From Gemmatimonadaceae bacterium (lineage in GTDB: Bacteria; Gemmatimonadota; Gemmatimonadetes; Gemmatimonadales; Gemmatimonadaceae), in assembly GCA_025362035.1 (NCBI GenBank), contig JANYIN010000163.1, positions 62,001 through 126,000 of the forward strand: a stretch of 64,000 nt of DNA, written 5' to 3'. Positions within the stretch are counted from its first letter, which is position 1, and every line of letters begins with the position of its first letter. A model generated the notes under the pieces. That model searched no databases. It was not told the origin of the DNA and worked only from the letters and a program-made list of their open reading frames with translations. Below, one piece after another: positions 52,220 to 63,200 of the stretch. A program made the translations under genes and the position numbers.

Positions 52220-52333
52220 GCGGCAACTGCCTACCGCGGATTCAGCGGATCGACAGCCCGAATCAACGCGGATGCTGCGGCGATGAGGAGACGCACCTCT
52301 CCAGGCTTTTTGGGAGGTGGTCTGCCATTCCAG

Positions 52334-52371
52334 ATACTGCACCAATCCCGTACTGCAGTCGTACTGCAGTG
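52334..52371. repeat. Three short copies of TACTGCA including two tandem palindromes
   Basis: GTACTGCAGTC and GTACTGCAGTG (52350-52371) are direct repeats with a period of 11 bases, each holding the palindrome ACTGCAGT, preceded by a degenerate copy ATACTGCAC at 52334. The region is between convergent stops (52219 and 52426). Nothing else is seen in this 206-base spacer apart from a weak stem, ACCTC/GAGGT, around 52295-52318. Confidence 0.4.
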
Positions 52372-52425
52372 TCTGTACTTGAGTATTGTCGCGAATACGC
52401 CTCGTCCACCCGATCCCGACAAGCT

Positions 52426-53328
52426 TTAGAAAATCCGCAGATTGATGTATTTCTTTGGATTGGCCTTGAGATCCGCGAGCACCGAATCTGCCTGCGACAC
52501 GAGCGCGCGAAGATCGCGATAGAGCAGAGTGTCCTTCGCGAACTTGCCGATCGTCCCCTCGCCGCGATCGATGCCGGCCAGCAGGTTGCTGGCGCGCTTG
52601 CTGGTTGAATCGAGATTTGAGGCGATCCGGGTGAGACTCTCGCTCGACGTACGGAAGTTCCTGAGCGTCGAGTCGATCTTGGCCGAGTCCACTGCGCTCG
52701 CGGCCCGCTTGAAGGAGGTCATGACCGCCTCCAGGTTCTTGTTCTGTTGCGCCGCGATCGCGTTGAGTTGCGCGGAGAGTTGCGCGGCCGACGCCATGAG
52801 CGTCGCGGCGCTCGCGAGCGAGCGGCGAACGTCCTTGATCCCGCCGGACTCGATGAGCTCCATGTTCAGGGTGTTTACCATCTTCAGGACGACCTTGCCC
52901 ACGGAGTCCACGCGATCCTCGATCGCCTGGATGTCCACGGCACCGGCGCCCACCGGCACCGTGTCGCCGGGCCCGAACGAGATCTTGCTCGGCCCCGTTG
53001 GCGTCAGTGCGATCGCCGCGTCGCCGAAGATGCCGATCGGCTTGACCGCGGCCTTGGAGTTCTTCGGAACCTTGATGTCGTTGTTCACGCGGAGCAGCAC
53101 GTCCAGGTAGCCGTCGTCCCGGAGCGCCACACTGCTCACGTACCCGACGCTCACGCCGGCGAGCAGCACGGGCTGTCCCTGCTTGAGATTCTGGCCCCAG
53201 GCAAACTTGGTGTAGAGGGGGTAGCCAGACGACAATCCGCCGCGCACCAACCAGAGCACGCCGAGCAGCGCCACCGCGAGTGCAGTGGAAATCAGGGCCC
53301 CCACGAGAACTTCGTCGCGCCGTTTCAT
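52426..53328 (-). CDS. mlaD: MlaD/MCE-domain lipid transport protein
   Basis: 300 residues from ATG 53328; the track ORF starts upstream within the mlaE gene. One N-terminal helix (VLVGALISTALAVALLGVLWLVRGG), then an MCE domain (QNLKQGQPVLLAGVSVGYVSSVALRDDGYLDVLLRVNND, with IGIFGDAAIALTPT), followed by a long helical segment (SLASAATLMASAAQLSAQLN, KRAASAVDSAKIDSTLRNFR) that would form the pore or needle seen in MCE hexamers. It is the periplasmic substrate-binding ring of a Mla-type phospholipid ABC system; the ATPase is not in this window. Overlaps mlaE by 4 bases. Confidence 0.9.
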   Translation of the reverse strand: MKRRDEVLVGALISTALAVALLGVLWLVRGGLSSGYPLYTKFAWGQNLKQGQPVLLAGVSVGYVSSVALRDDGYLDVLLRVNNDIKVPKNSKAAVKPIGIFGDAAIALTPTGPSKISFGPGDTVPVGAGAVDIQAIEDRVDSVGKVVLKMVNTLNMELIESGGIKDVRRSLASAATLMASAAQLSAQLNAIAAQQNKNLEAVMTSFKRAASAVDSAKIDSTLRNFRTSSESLTRIASNLDSTSKRASNLLAGIDRGEGTIGKFAKDTLLYRDLRALVSQADSVLADLKANPKKYINLRIF

Positions 53329-54179
53329 GATTGTAGGTAAGGGGCGAAGAGTGCCGCCGTCAACGCATCCAGCACCAGAATGACTACGGAGGTGATGACG
53401 ACCGCCTTCGCCGTCGACCGGCCAACACCTTCCGCTCCAGCTTCCGTCACGAACCCCTCGTAGGAGCACACGAAAGCGATCGCCGCACCGAACAGGGTGG
53501 CCTTGATGAGCGAGTACACCACCTGAAAGATGCCGAACGCAAGTCGGACGCCCTCCTTGAAGTCCTTCGGTGAGATGTCGGTGGCAAGCACCGAGATCGC
53601 GTATCCGCTGCCCACACCTACCGCGTCCGCGAGAATGACCAGCACCGGCAGCATGACGACCGCCGCGATGAGACGGGGCACGATGAGGAACGCCAACGGG
53701 TCGTACGACAGGGTTTCCAATGCGTCGATCTGCTCGGTCACGCGCATCGTCCCGATTTCAGCGGTCATTCTGGCCCCGACCCGTCCCGTCAGGACAAGTC
53801 CGGTCAGGAGCGGCCCCAACTCCAGGATGATCGTCTGTCGCGTTGCCAGGCCCACCAGGGACAGCTGAACGCCCGCAAACAACTGGTAACGGGTTTGAAG
53901 CGCGATGACGCTGCCGATGAACGCCGCCACGATGACGGTCAGTGGCACCGAGTCCACTCCGATGCCGCGCATCTGCCGAACGGTCTCCGGCACGAATGTG
54001 GCCGGGTCGCCAAACGCCCTGCCGATGTCGCGCAGGAAATAGCCGCGCGCCCCGATCTGCCGAAGCACACCAATGAATGTCCGGGTCGTCCGGCGGAAGA
54101 ACTGCATCCCCTTCCGCTTCACGATCGGGAATTGCTCCGTGGTACGCGGACCGCGAAGCGGGCGATCGAGCTCGGTCAC
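53325..54179 (-). CDS. mlaE: MlaE-family permease of a phospholipid ABC transporter
   Basis: 284 residues from GTG 54179, coupled to the lptG stop (GTGA); the ATG at 54110 would give 261 residues, closer to the usual length. The track ORF begins further up in a region of other frame. Family blocks: PLTVIVAAFIGSVIALQTRYQL, GPLLTGLVLTGRVGARMTAEIGTMRVTEQIDALETLSYDPLAFLIVPRLIAA, the conserved ExGTMRVxEQIDAL signature, and CSYEGFVTEAGAEGVGRSTAKAVV. It spans the inner membrane and works with MlaD. Confidence 0.93.
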   Translation of the reverse strand: MTELDRPLRGPRTTEQFPIVKRKGMQFFRRTTRTFIGVLRQIGARGYFLRDIGRAFGDPATFVPETVRQMRGIGVDSVPLTVIVAAFIGSVIALQTRYQLFAGVQLSLVGLATRQTIILELGPLLTGLVLTGRVGARMTAEIGTMRVTEQIDALETLSYDPLAFLIVPRLIAAVVMLPVLVILADAVGVGSGYAISVLATDISPKDFKEGVRLAFGIFQVVYSLIKATLFGAAIAFVCSYEGFVTEAGAEGVGRSTAKAVVITSVVILVLDALTAALFAPYLQS

Positions 54180-55264
54180 GTTCGGACGCGAATCAGCAAC
54201 ACGAGTCCCATGAGGGCAAACAACACGTTCGGCACCCACCCGGCAATGTCCGGCGGGAGCAGGTGCTTTCCGCCAATGGCTTTGGTGAGCTGAATGAGCA
54301 TCAGGAACGTAACTGTAGTGGCAAGGCTCACGCCGATACCGTACGCCGTGCCGCCGCGCTGAGTGCTGGTAGCAAGGGGGGCGCCGAACATCGCGATCAC
54401 CAGACAAGTAACGGGAATGGCGATCTTGAGCGCCCGCTCCACCCGGAGGAGGTTGGCATCCCCACCCGACCGCTCGAGCGACTTGATGAACTGCGTGAGA
54501 TCGTTGAACCGCAGCTCCTGCGGATCGCGCGGTTTGGCCATCAAGTCCTCTGGCCGCTCCGTCATGCGCCGATCCACGAGCTCCCCGAAGCTGATGTCGG
54601 TATTGGGCGTGCTGTCACGAATAATGTGCATGTCTCCCTGTTGCAGCGTCCACGTCCCGGTCCTGGGGTCGAACTTCGCCCCGGTGGACGAGACCAGCAC
54701 GGTGGGGTAATCCGCTCCGCTGCCCTTTCGTTCAATCTGCACATGCTCCATCGAGTTCCGTGTCACATCCAGCATTTGCGCCTTGTACACACGTCCGTAT
54801 TCAGCGGCATACGCAAAGTTGGACCGCAGCGTGCCGGAGCCGATCTTGCTTTCGCCGAGCAGATCGTTGCGCCGCGCATCGGTGATCGGCACCATCTCGC
54901 CGATCACCAGGTCCAGGCCGGCGGCCAGCACTGCGCCGAACAGAATGGGCATGATCAGGCGGTAAAAGCTGATCCCGGACGCCTTGGCTGCCGTGACTTC
55001 CGAATGCCGCGTGAAGTTGCCGATCGAGAACACGGTCGCGAACAGCACCGCCGCGGGCATCGCCATGAACATCGATTGCGGCATCCAGTACACGTAGCTC
55101 AACGCGATGTCGGCGCGCGGAATGTTTCGGTCCAGGTAGGCCTGGAGATGATCAGTGAGATCGATGATCACCAGCAGGAACGGCAGTCCCAATGCGGTGG
55201 ACAAGAAGATCTTCGACCACTCCGTGAAGACGTAGCGGTCCAGGGGGCGGACGAACCGGCTCAT
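54176..55264 (-). CDS. lptG: LptG-type permease of the lipopolysaccharide exporter (YjgP/YjgQ family)
   Basis: 362 residues, the standard length. Six helices in two groups of three, with a jellyroll-like periplasmic domain between them (about 135-280). First helix DRYVFTEWSKIFLSTALGLPFLLVIID and the block HSEVTAAKASGISFYRLIMPIL are family marks. It forms the LptB2FG complex that pulls LPS from the inner membrane. Overlaps lptF by 4 bases. Confidence 0.92.
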   Translation of the reverse strand: MSRFVRPLDRYVFTEWSKIFLSTALGLPFLLVIIDLTDHLQAYLDRNIPRADIALSYVYWMPQSMFMAMPAAVLFATVFSIGNFTRHSEVTAAKASGISFYRLIMPILFGAVLAAGLDLVIGEMVPITDARRNDLLGESKIGSGTLRSNFAYAAEYGRVYKAQMLDVTRNSMEHVQIERKGSGADYPTVLVSSTGAKFDPRTGTWTLQQGDMHIIRDSTPNTDISFGELVDRRMTERPEDLMAKPRDPQELRFNDLTQFIKSLERSGGDANLLRVERALKIAIPVTCLVIAMFGAPLATSTQRGGTAYGIGVSLATTVTFLMLIQLTKAIGGKHLLPPDIAGWVPNVLFALMGLVLLIRVRT

Positions 55265-57087
55265 GCTGCGCCCGCCGTCACCGCCCGGGCGTCTTCACGT
55301 CGCGCCCGCCGGTTGTCGAGCCACTCGCGCAGCCCGCCGCCACGCCCGGACGCTGATTCATGGCCCATGCGTAGCAGCAACACGACTCCCATCAGCGTCA
55401 TGATGACGTTGGTTCCCCACATGGCCCAGAATGGCGGCATGAGCCCCTTGTTGGCAAGCGACTCGCCACCGATCAGTCCCACATAGTACAACGCGAACAC
55501 CGCCAGACTCACGCCGATCACCAGTCCGACGCCGCCGCGCGGAAAGCGGAGCGCCAACGGCGGCGCCACAATGCAGAAGATCAGGCACGCCAGCGCGAGC
55601 GAAAACTTCTTGTGTATCTCGATTTCGTATCGATTCTTCCCACGCTCGGCAATCTCCAGGCGCGTCTTGGCTTCCAGCAGGCGGGCCCGCCTCGCCACGG
55701 CCCCCGTCTCCTCGTGGATCATTCGGCCAGGCGCGGAATGGTGCATCAGCTCCGCCGCGGCCTTCGCCGCGATCGCGGTCTGCATTGCGGTCGAATCCCG
55801 CGCGGCCGAGGACGGTCGCGCGCCACTCACAAGACCAGGTGCACTGCCCGCGGAAGCGGCCGACGGTTGAGCGGGCGTCTGGATCGCGCCGGAAACCGGG
55901 GCGAATTGTCCGGGCACGGGTGGCCCGACCGCACGTCCTCCCTCGAACCGAAAGGGCGCCGCCGCGGCGGCGGGCTGATCACCCCCCTTCACTCCACCGG
56001 TCGTATCGGTGGCTTTCTTCTTCCCCGCGGTATCCTGCGCCGCCACCGCCTTGCTCTTCACCGTATCCTGCGCCTGCTGCGCCCTCGGCACTTCCTCAGC
56101 GAGCGCCTCCTTCACGCTGAAGATCGAGCGCAGCATGGTGCAGTACGCCCAGCCGATGCCGTGTGGCTCTGGGGTCGGCGGGGGGCGGTCGTAGGGTAAT
56201 GCTGCCTCCGTCGCATCGCCCTTGGACTTGACTACGTTGTCGTAGTCGCGGCGCGCAGCCGCGTAATTCATGCTCCCCTGCCAGTACTGCTTCTGCATCT
56301 CGCACACGCTCATTTCGCGGTCGCCCTTGCTCGACGCGCTGGGCGTGCTGGTGCGAAACTCCTTGCCCACGTCCCGAATACGAATGCGGTCCTGCTTGTA
56401 AAAGAGACGATTGAGCTGCGTGGGCTTGTCCGTGTCGACTTCCTGCATCTGACCGCTGAACAGCGTCAGATCGAGATCGACCTTGTTGGCGGCGAACTCG
56501 ATCTTGCCGCGATCGGCGTAGATCGTCCGCCGCTGCGTCGGATTCGCGAGGTCGAAGATGACGACTTCTTTCATCTCCCCGTTCGACTGATCGATTTTAC
56601 CCGCTTTGAGGTAGAACTTTCCCTCGGCGATCGGGTTGATGACCTGATCCTTGAGCAGCAGCGTCGGCTTCGTTTGCGAGATGTCGTCCTGCAGCGTCTT
56701 CAGACGGTGGTTCGCCCGAGGCAGCACCTGATCGTTGAACGCCAGCAGGGCCATGGACATCACCACCCCCCCGCCCAGCGCCGGCATCACCAGCCGCAAC
56801 GGGCTCACGCCATTGGCTTTCATGGCGGTGATCTCGTTCTCCGACGCCAGGCGGCTGTACGCGTACAGCACGGCAACCAGCACGGACATCGGCACGGTCA
56901 GCGCCACCGTGAACGGAATGGACAGCATGAAGAACTCGCCAATCACCGACCACGGCAGTCCCTTGCCGACCAGATCGCCAAATTGGCGGGAGATGAAGTT
57001 CAGCAGCAGCAATGAGGTCAGCGCGGTGAACGCAAACATCAACGGGCCGAAATGTTCCCTCAATATGTAGCGGCTTATTATCTTCAA
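55261..57087 (-). CDS. lptF: LptF-type permease with long low-complexity periplasmic insertion
   Basis: 608 residues from a TTG start (no ATG or GTG nearby, and the sequence MKIISRYILREHF is the typical beginning). First three helices and the block LASENEITAMKANGVSPLRLVMPAL are standard, as is the final helix group from about residue 493. Between them the periplasmic part is about 250 residues longer than in usual LptF (about 360 residues in all), with a Lys/Ala/Pro-rich stretch (KSKAVAAQDTAGKKKATDTT, AAAAAPFRFEGG, PAQPSAASAGSAPG). It partners LptG in LPS export. Confidence 0.92.
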   Translation of the reverse strand: MKIISRYILREHFGPLMFAFTALTSLLLLNFISRQFGDLVGKGLPWSVIGEFFMLSIPFTVALTVPMSVLVAVLYAYSRLASENEITAMKANGVSPLRLVMPALGGGVVMSMALLAFNDQVLPRANHRLKTLQDDISQTKPTLLLKDQVINPIAEGKFYLKAGKIDQSNGEMKEVVIFDLANPTQRRTIYADRGKIEFAANKVDLDLTLFSGQMQEVDTDKPTQLNRLFYKQDRIRIRDVGKEFRTSTPSASSKGDREMSVCEMQKQYWQGSMNYAAARRDYDNVVKSKGDATEAALPYDRPPPTPEPHGIGWAYCTMLRSIFSVKEALAEEVPRAQQAQDTVKSKAVAAQDTAGKKKATDTTGGVKGGDQPAAAAAPFRFEGGRAVGPPVPGQFAPVSGAIQTPAQPSAASAGSAPGLVSGARPSSAARDSTAMQTAIAAKAAAELMHHSAPGRMIHEETGAVARRARLLEAKTRLEIAERGKNRYEIEIHKKFSLALACLIFCIVAPPLALRFPRGGVGLVIGVSLAVFALYYVGLIGGESLANKGLMPPFWAMWGTNVIMTLMGVVLLLRMGHESASGRGGGLREWLDNRRARREDARAVTAGAA

Positions 57088-57137
57088 TCGATGTCCGGGG
57101 TGCGTAAGGCACGCGGAAGTTCAAGAATGGCACAGGG

Positions 57138-57165
57138 TTGTCGCGCGCAACGCCGGTTGTAAATT
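57138..57165 (+). promoter_or_regulatory. Weak candidate promoter of the SprA homologue
   Basis: TTGTCG (57138-57143), 16-base spacer, TAAATT (57160-57165), each 4 of 6 matches to consensus, in the 206-base divergent spacer between lptF and the SprA gene. Nothing else stands out in this spacer. Confidence 0.3.
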
Positions 57166-57293
57166 CCGCACGCCCCACGCTGAAATTCAAGTCTTTCCCT
57201 CCGCGCGCCACCTCCAACCGAATCCCGCGCTTCTGCGGGATTGGGTCCCGCAGGCCGGACGCTTTCGACTCCGTACCCCGCCTCCAGGGATTG

Positions 57294-60200
57294 GTGCGCG
57301 CTCTCCGGATCGTCGCCGCTTTGGCGGTGTTTGCCCGGCCCTTCTCCCTCGGCGCGCAAGTTCCCGTGCGCCCGACGCCGGTTCCGCGCGTGGATTCCAC
57401 GCGCGCGGACACGCTGCATCCGCCCGCAAGCGACACGGCGCGGCGCGTCGAGATGCCAAAACCGGTCGCCGCCGATACGGCCCGGAAGCCCACGCTGTTC
57501 GGCCCGAACTCCGACCTGCACCTGGACGTGCGCAGCCGCATCGAGGCGCGCGGGGACAAGCGCTCGGACGAGCGGTGCGACAACGGGCAGCTGCTCACGG
57601 CGGGGCAGACGTGCTCCGGCGTCTTCACGCCGACGTTCAATCCGCAGTTCATGCTGCGGAGCACCGGTACCATCGGCGGCCGCGTGCACGTGAATGTGGA
57701 CTACGACGAGTCGCGCGAATTCGACGCGTCCAACGCGTTCAACATCTACTACGAAGGCAAGACCGCCGCCGACCGGTTGCATCGCCTGGAAATCGGCAAC
57801 GTCGCCTTCACCCTCCCCTCCACCCGATTCCTGTCCAGCGGCGTGCCGAGCGGGAACTATGGGCTCCAGGCCACGGGCCATGTCGGGCCCTTCCGCCTCA
57901 ACGCCATCGCCGCGCAGCAAAAGGGAAACATCGCGCAGGAGCGTACATACTTCATCGGCGATCGTGTGCTCCAGAGCGGCGAGCACGAAATCCTCGACAA
58001 CCAGGTCGAGCCACGCCGATTCTTCTTCACCGTCGATCCCGCGCTGTTCAGAGGGGCCTATCCGAATATCGACCTACTGAATCGCGCGCAACTGGCGTCG
58101 CTCGCGGCATCGCTGCCCGACACGCTACGCCCTCGTCGCGTGGTCCTGTATCGAGTGCAGTTCGGCGCACAGCCGCAAGACCCCAACGGCCCCCGCTTCC
58201 GCCTCAACGGCGATCCAGGCCATGGGCGCCAGACGTATGACGTATTGCGCGAAGGCGTGGACTACTACCTCGATCCGTCGCAGCTCTGGTTCGCGCTCGT
58301 CAGTCCGCTGCGCGAAACCAATGAGCGGCTCGTGGTGGCGTACACGGTGCGCCTCAACGGTCGCGACACGGTCTATACGGCCACCGGCGGCACGCCCGAT
58401 CTGAAGGCCACCGGCGCTGACCAAGTGGCGAATCTCGTGTCGGACCCCAACGTGCTGCCAGGGTCGCCCGCGTTCCGGCGGGAAATTCGCTCGGTGTACC
58501 GCGTGGGCGGTGACGAACAAGTGCGCAGTTCCACTCGGCTGCGCATCGTGAGCGGCGCGGGGGAACAGGAGAAGCCGGCCGCGGGCAACGACGCCACGTA
58601 CCTCCAGATGTTCGGGCTCGCCCAGTCCACGAATCCCGCCTCCTTCGACATCGAGAACCGCCTCTGGCCACGTCCCACCGACCCGAACTACAGCGCGGCG
58701 GCGGGCGGCACCGCTTCGATGATGAATGCGGCGTCGTACGCCAGTGCCGCCATGGCGATGCCATCCAGCAGCGGCCGCATCATCAGAGATCACTTCGTGA
58801 TCTTCCCGTCGCTCCAGCCGTTCGCCACTCGCGACTCGGGACTGGTGGCGCGCGGCAATCCCAGCAACGAAGCGATCTATTCGTCGCCCAGCGAGTACCT
58901 GTATTCGCCGCAGCATCCGGCCAACGTGTATCGCCTCAAGGTCCGCTACGAGACCGACGCGGGGGGCGATGCCGGCGCCATCATGCTCGGCAGCGTGCAG
59001 GTGCGGCGCGGCTCCGAGCGTGTCGTGCTCGATGGCGTGCCGCTGCTCAGGGATGTGGACTACCGGATCGACTACGAGCTCGGTCGCGTCACGTTCGCCA
59101 AAGCGGAAACGCTCTTCACGCGCCAACGCGCCGTGACCGTTCGCTTCGAGGAGAATCCGCTCTCGACGCTGGTCGCCACGCCCACCACGCTGATCGGACT
59201 CACCAGCACCCTGCCGTTTCGCAATGGCGAGTTGAACTTCATGGCCGTGCGCCAGACGCAGAGCACCAACTTCACTCGTCCGCAACTTGGGTTTGAACCG
59301 GTGTCGTCGGTGCTCGCCGGCGTCAACGGCCAGGCCGGCTGGGAGGTGGGTCCGCTCTCGCGCTTCATGAGCAGGCTGCCCTGGGCGAACGCAAAGACGC
59401 CTTCGCGCCTGTATCTCTCCGGCGAGTTCGCCACTAGCCGGCCGCAAGCCGGCGGCTCCACGCAAGCATATGTCGAAAGCTTCGAAGGTGAATCCGGCAT
59501 CACGGTGTCCCTCATCGACCAGGTGTGGTCGCTCTCCAGTCAACCGGCCGACGGTCACCTGCTGCCGAAGCGATACGGGCCGAATCCCTTCGACCTTCGC
59601 CGCGCCTCCACGATTGCCTTCCAGAACCTCGGGACCTCCTTCACCGGTGCTCCCGTGATCGTGCGCGGTGACAGCATCGATCCCAACGCGACGCTCTCGG
59701 GGTTCGGCAACAGCCTGGCGCCCATCGAATATCTGCTCTGGCTCACGCTCTATCCGCTCGCCGTCGGAGGCCGCTACGATCCGCTGTCGCACACGTACGC
59801 GTGGAAGGTGGCGAACGCGCTGCCAGGACGGCGCTTTCGATCCGTGAAGACGGTGCTCAGCCCCGCGGGGGCGGATCTCTCGCGTGCCGAGAACCTTGAA
59901 TTCTGGACACTTGTCGATACCACGGCCGCGCGCCGCGCCGCGAATCCCACGCTCGTGTTCGATCTCGGTGAGATTTCCGAGAACACGCTCGCCTTCGCAC
60001 CCGAAACGCTCACCGTCGTACCCGGCGCTAAGCCCGACTCGCTGTTCAGCGGAAAGAAGCTACAGGGCTTCGATCGGCTCGATTCGGAACGCGATCCCAT
60101 TTCGCGCGCGTTCAACGCCGCCGTCAATGATACCGGTCTTCCCGGCGACGTCGTCGATACGCTCGTGGTCAACACGCCGTCGGGTACCTCGCGCGCTTTC

Positions 60201-63200
60201 AACCTGGCGCTGTGTACCGGAACCGATCGCGCCACCCCGCGGCTGGGCGACACGCGCACCAACTGCACCGTGCACAACAACCGCCTCGACGACGAAGACA
60301 TCGATCTCGATGGCGTATTGAACCTGCCGAGCGGCGCGCGCAACTCCGAGCGACTGCTGCGATTCGTCGTGGACTTGAGCGACCCGCGGCGTTGGGTGCG
60401 CTTCGGCAGGAGTTTCACGCAGCAACTCGACGTCACTGCCACGCCGCACACCCTCCAGTGGGTGTTGGTGCGCGTCCCCTTCCGCACGGCCGACGACACC
60501 CTCAATGACGTATTACTGCGGCGTGTCCGCGCGCTCCGCGTCACCGTGGTCAGCGGCGCCGCCACCGCCGACGACGAGTTCATCCAGCTTCCGTTGGCGC
60601 GCCTCAAGCTCAGCGGCCCGCCATGGCTCAAGCGGAACGCGCAGACGCTGGCCGGCATCGCGGGTGAGACCCCGGCCGGCGGATACACGCAGACCTCCCT
60701 CATCGGCACGGCCGACAAAGGGCTCCTCGGCGGCGACGACTACCAGTCGCCGCCGGGCATCATCGACGCCGCCGACCAGCGCGCCACGCAGTTGGCCACG
60801 GGCTCCGTGCAGATCAACGAGCGCTCGCTGCGCTTGCAGGCGGGCAACGTGCCGGTGTATGGCCGCGCCGAAGCATTCTATCGCTTCCCGAACGGGCAGC
60901 AGAGCTTCATGGGCTACCGCCAGCTGCGGCTCTGGGCGCGCGGCCGCCGCAACGGCTGGGGGCAGAACGGCGAGCTGCAGATGTACGTGAAGATGGGACG
61001 CGACGCGAACAACTTCTATCTGTATCGCACGCCGGTGAGTTCCGGGTCGGGACAGGCCGCATGGAATCCCGAAGTGCTCGTGGACTTCGACCGATTCTTC
61101 GCCCTTCGGCAGAAGCTCCAGAACGCGTACCTTCAGAATAAGGGAGACACGCTCTCGTGCACCGGTGCCGATGTCTCGCTGGTGAATGCCTCGGGCACGC
61201 CGGCGTTGGCGGGACGGCAACGGTACGTCGCGTGCGACGGCCCGTACATGGTCTACACCGTGGAGCCCGGCGCCGCACCGCCCAATCTGGCGGCGGTGCA
61301 GGAGATGGCCGTGGGGTTCGTGCGACTGCCTGCTGGCAATGGGGTGCCCAGCGTCATTGGCCCGGCCGACTCGCTCGAGCTCTGGGTGGACGACATCCGG
61401 CTGGACAAGGTGCTCAATCGGCCGGGCTACGCGGGCCAGATGAGCATGGCACTCTCAGCGTCCGACTTTGCGGACGTGCGTGTGGGCGTCACACGCCGCG
61501 ACGCGAACTTCCGACAGCTCACGGAGCAGCCCACGTTCTCCGACGAACGCGTGTTCGACGTCGTCGGGACGCTGCATCTGGAGAAGTTGCTGCCGCCGAA
61601 TCTCGGCCTGGCAGTCCCGCTCACCATCACGCACGTCTCTTCGTCCAGCGCGCCGCTGTTCCTGAGCGGCACCGATGTGCCGGGTGCCGGCATTCCCAGT
61701 CTCCGGGCTCCCAGTAGCGGCATCACCACGTACGCGCTGAGCGTGCGACGCACTGCGCCCCTGGGCAACCCGCTGCTTGGCGCACTCGTGGACAATCTCG
61801 GTCTGACCTCCACGTACACCACGGGCGACAGTCGCAACGAGTATCAGTCGGGCGCCAACAACAACTTCGCGCTGAGCCTGGACTACAACGTCAACGCCGA
61901 CGCGCGCACCGCGCGGCTGCCCGGTACGCTCGGGTTACCGCTGCATCTCTTTCCCGGCGCACCCCATGACACGGTCGCCGCACCGCCAACGTTTCGCTGG
62001 AATCCCACCGTCATTCGCGTCTCCAGCGGTGTCGTGCGGGGCACGGATCAGCGCCTTTCCTTCTTCAAACCCGCCGGCGCGCCGGACGATTCCGCGCGTA
62101 GCTCGCGCGCCGAGCAGAATCTGTGGCGCAACGCCAGCACACTGGAATTCCGGCCCACAGAAGCGCTCACAGCGCGCTGGGACCTGGTGTCGCTGCGCGA
62201 CCTGCGCGAATACGGCGACACCACCGCCGCGGCGCGCGCCGCCACGGTCGATCGCGCCAGACTGTTCGGCGCCAATGTCGGTCTCGAGCGCGAACGATCG
62301 TTGATGACGTCGGTGGGATACGCGCCCCAGCTCTCCAGCTGGTTCCGCCCGCGCGCCGATTTCGGCACGCAATACGGCATGTTGCGCGATCCCAATCAGC
62401 GCTCCATCGCGGGCCTCACCTTCGGCAATACCGTCACGGATTCGTTGCCGCGACGCATGACCGTGTCCCAGAATATGGGCGGCGGCGTCACCATCGACAT
62501 CGGAAAGGCGCTGGCCACGTACGGCGCCGATTCTTCGTTGGTGCGCCGGCTGGCGCAGGTATTCACGCCGCTCGACATCAACGTCAATCGCAGTCTCCTG
62601 TCGGCCTTCGATGCGACCAGCACCGGAGCGCCGCTGGGCCTCCAGTTCGGGCTGGGCGGCGTTGACGCGTTCCGGCAGGTGAACGGCGAGCTCGCCGCCA
62701 CCACGGGGCTCTCGCAGGCGCTGTCGGCGAGCCAGTCGCTCCTCTTTCCCGGCAACATCGCGCTCGTGAACCGCTTTCGGCGCACCACCACACGAAGCTG
62801 GACTCGACGTGCCGACCTGGCGCAATCCGTGGCCGACGGCGCGCAGACGGTGTTCCCCGACGTGAGCGTCCGCTGGAACTGGAAACCACCCGCGATGCTG
62901 CTGCCGCTCTTCACGTCCGTGGGAGCAAATGCGGGGTACGCGCGCTCTACGGCGTCGAGTTTCCTGCCTGGTGACGAATCCGGACTTCGCCCCGAGCTGC
63001 GCGGATCCCTCGTGCGCACTATTCCGCTGAATGGGTCGGTGGCGTGGGGCTTCGGGCATGGCCTCACGACATCGGGCGGCTACACCCTCACCACGCGCAC
63101 CGATTCGCTTCCGGGCAGCGTGGCCGATGGTCGCTCCGACGACATGAGCGCGGACGTGGGCCGCGCGTTCAAGTTCCCCAAGCGGTTCGGGTTCACCATC

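Noticed and set aside
57138-57293. TTG start 52 codons upstream for the SprA gene
   Set aside because: The added residues hide the signal peptide and have no family match, while GTG 57294 begins a clean signal sequence.
58125-59792. 555-residue minus-strand ORF inside the SprA gene
   Set aside because: It is antisense to a well-supported coding frame, has His/Arg/Gln-rich shadow composition and no motif. The same applies to 61935-63470.
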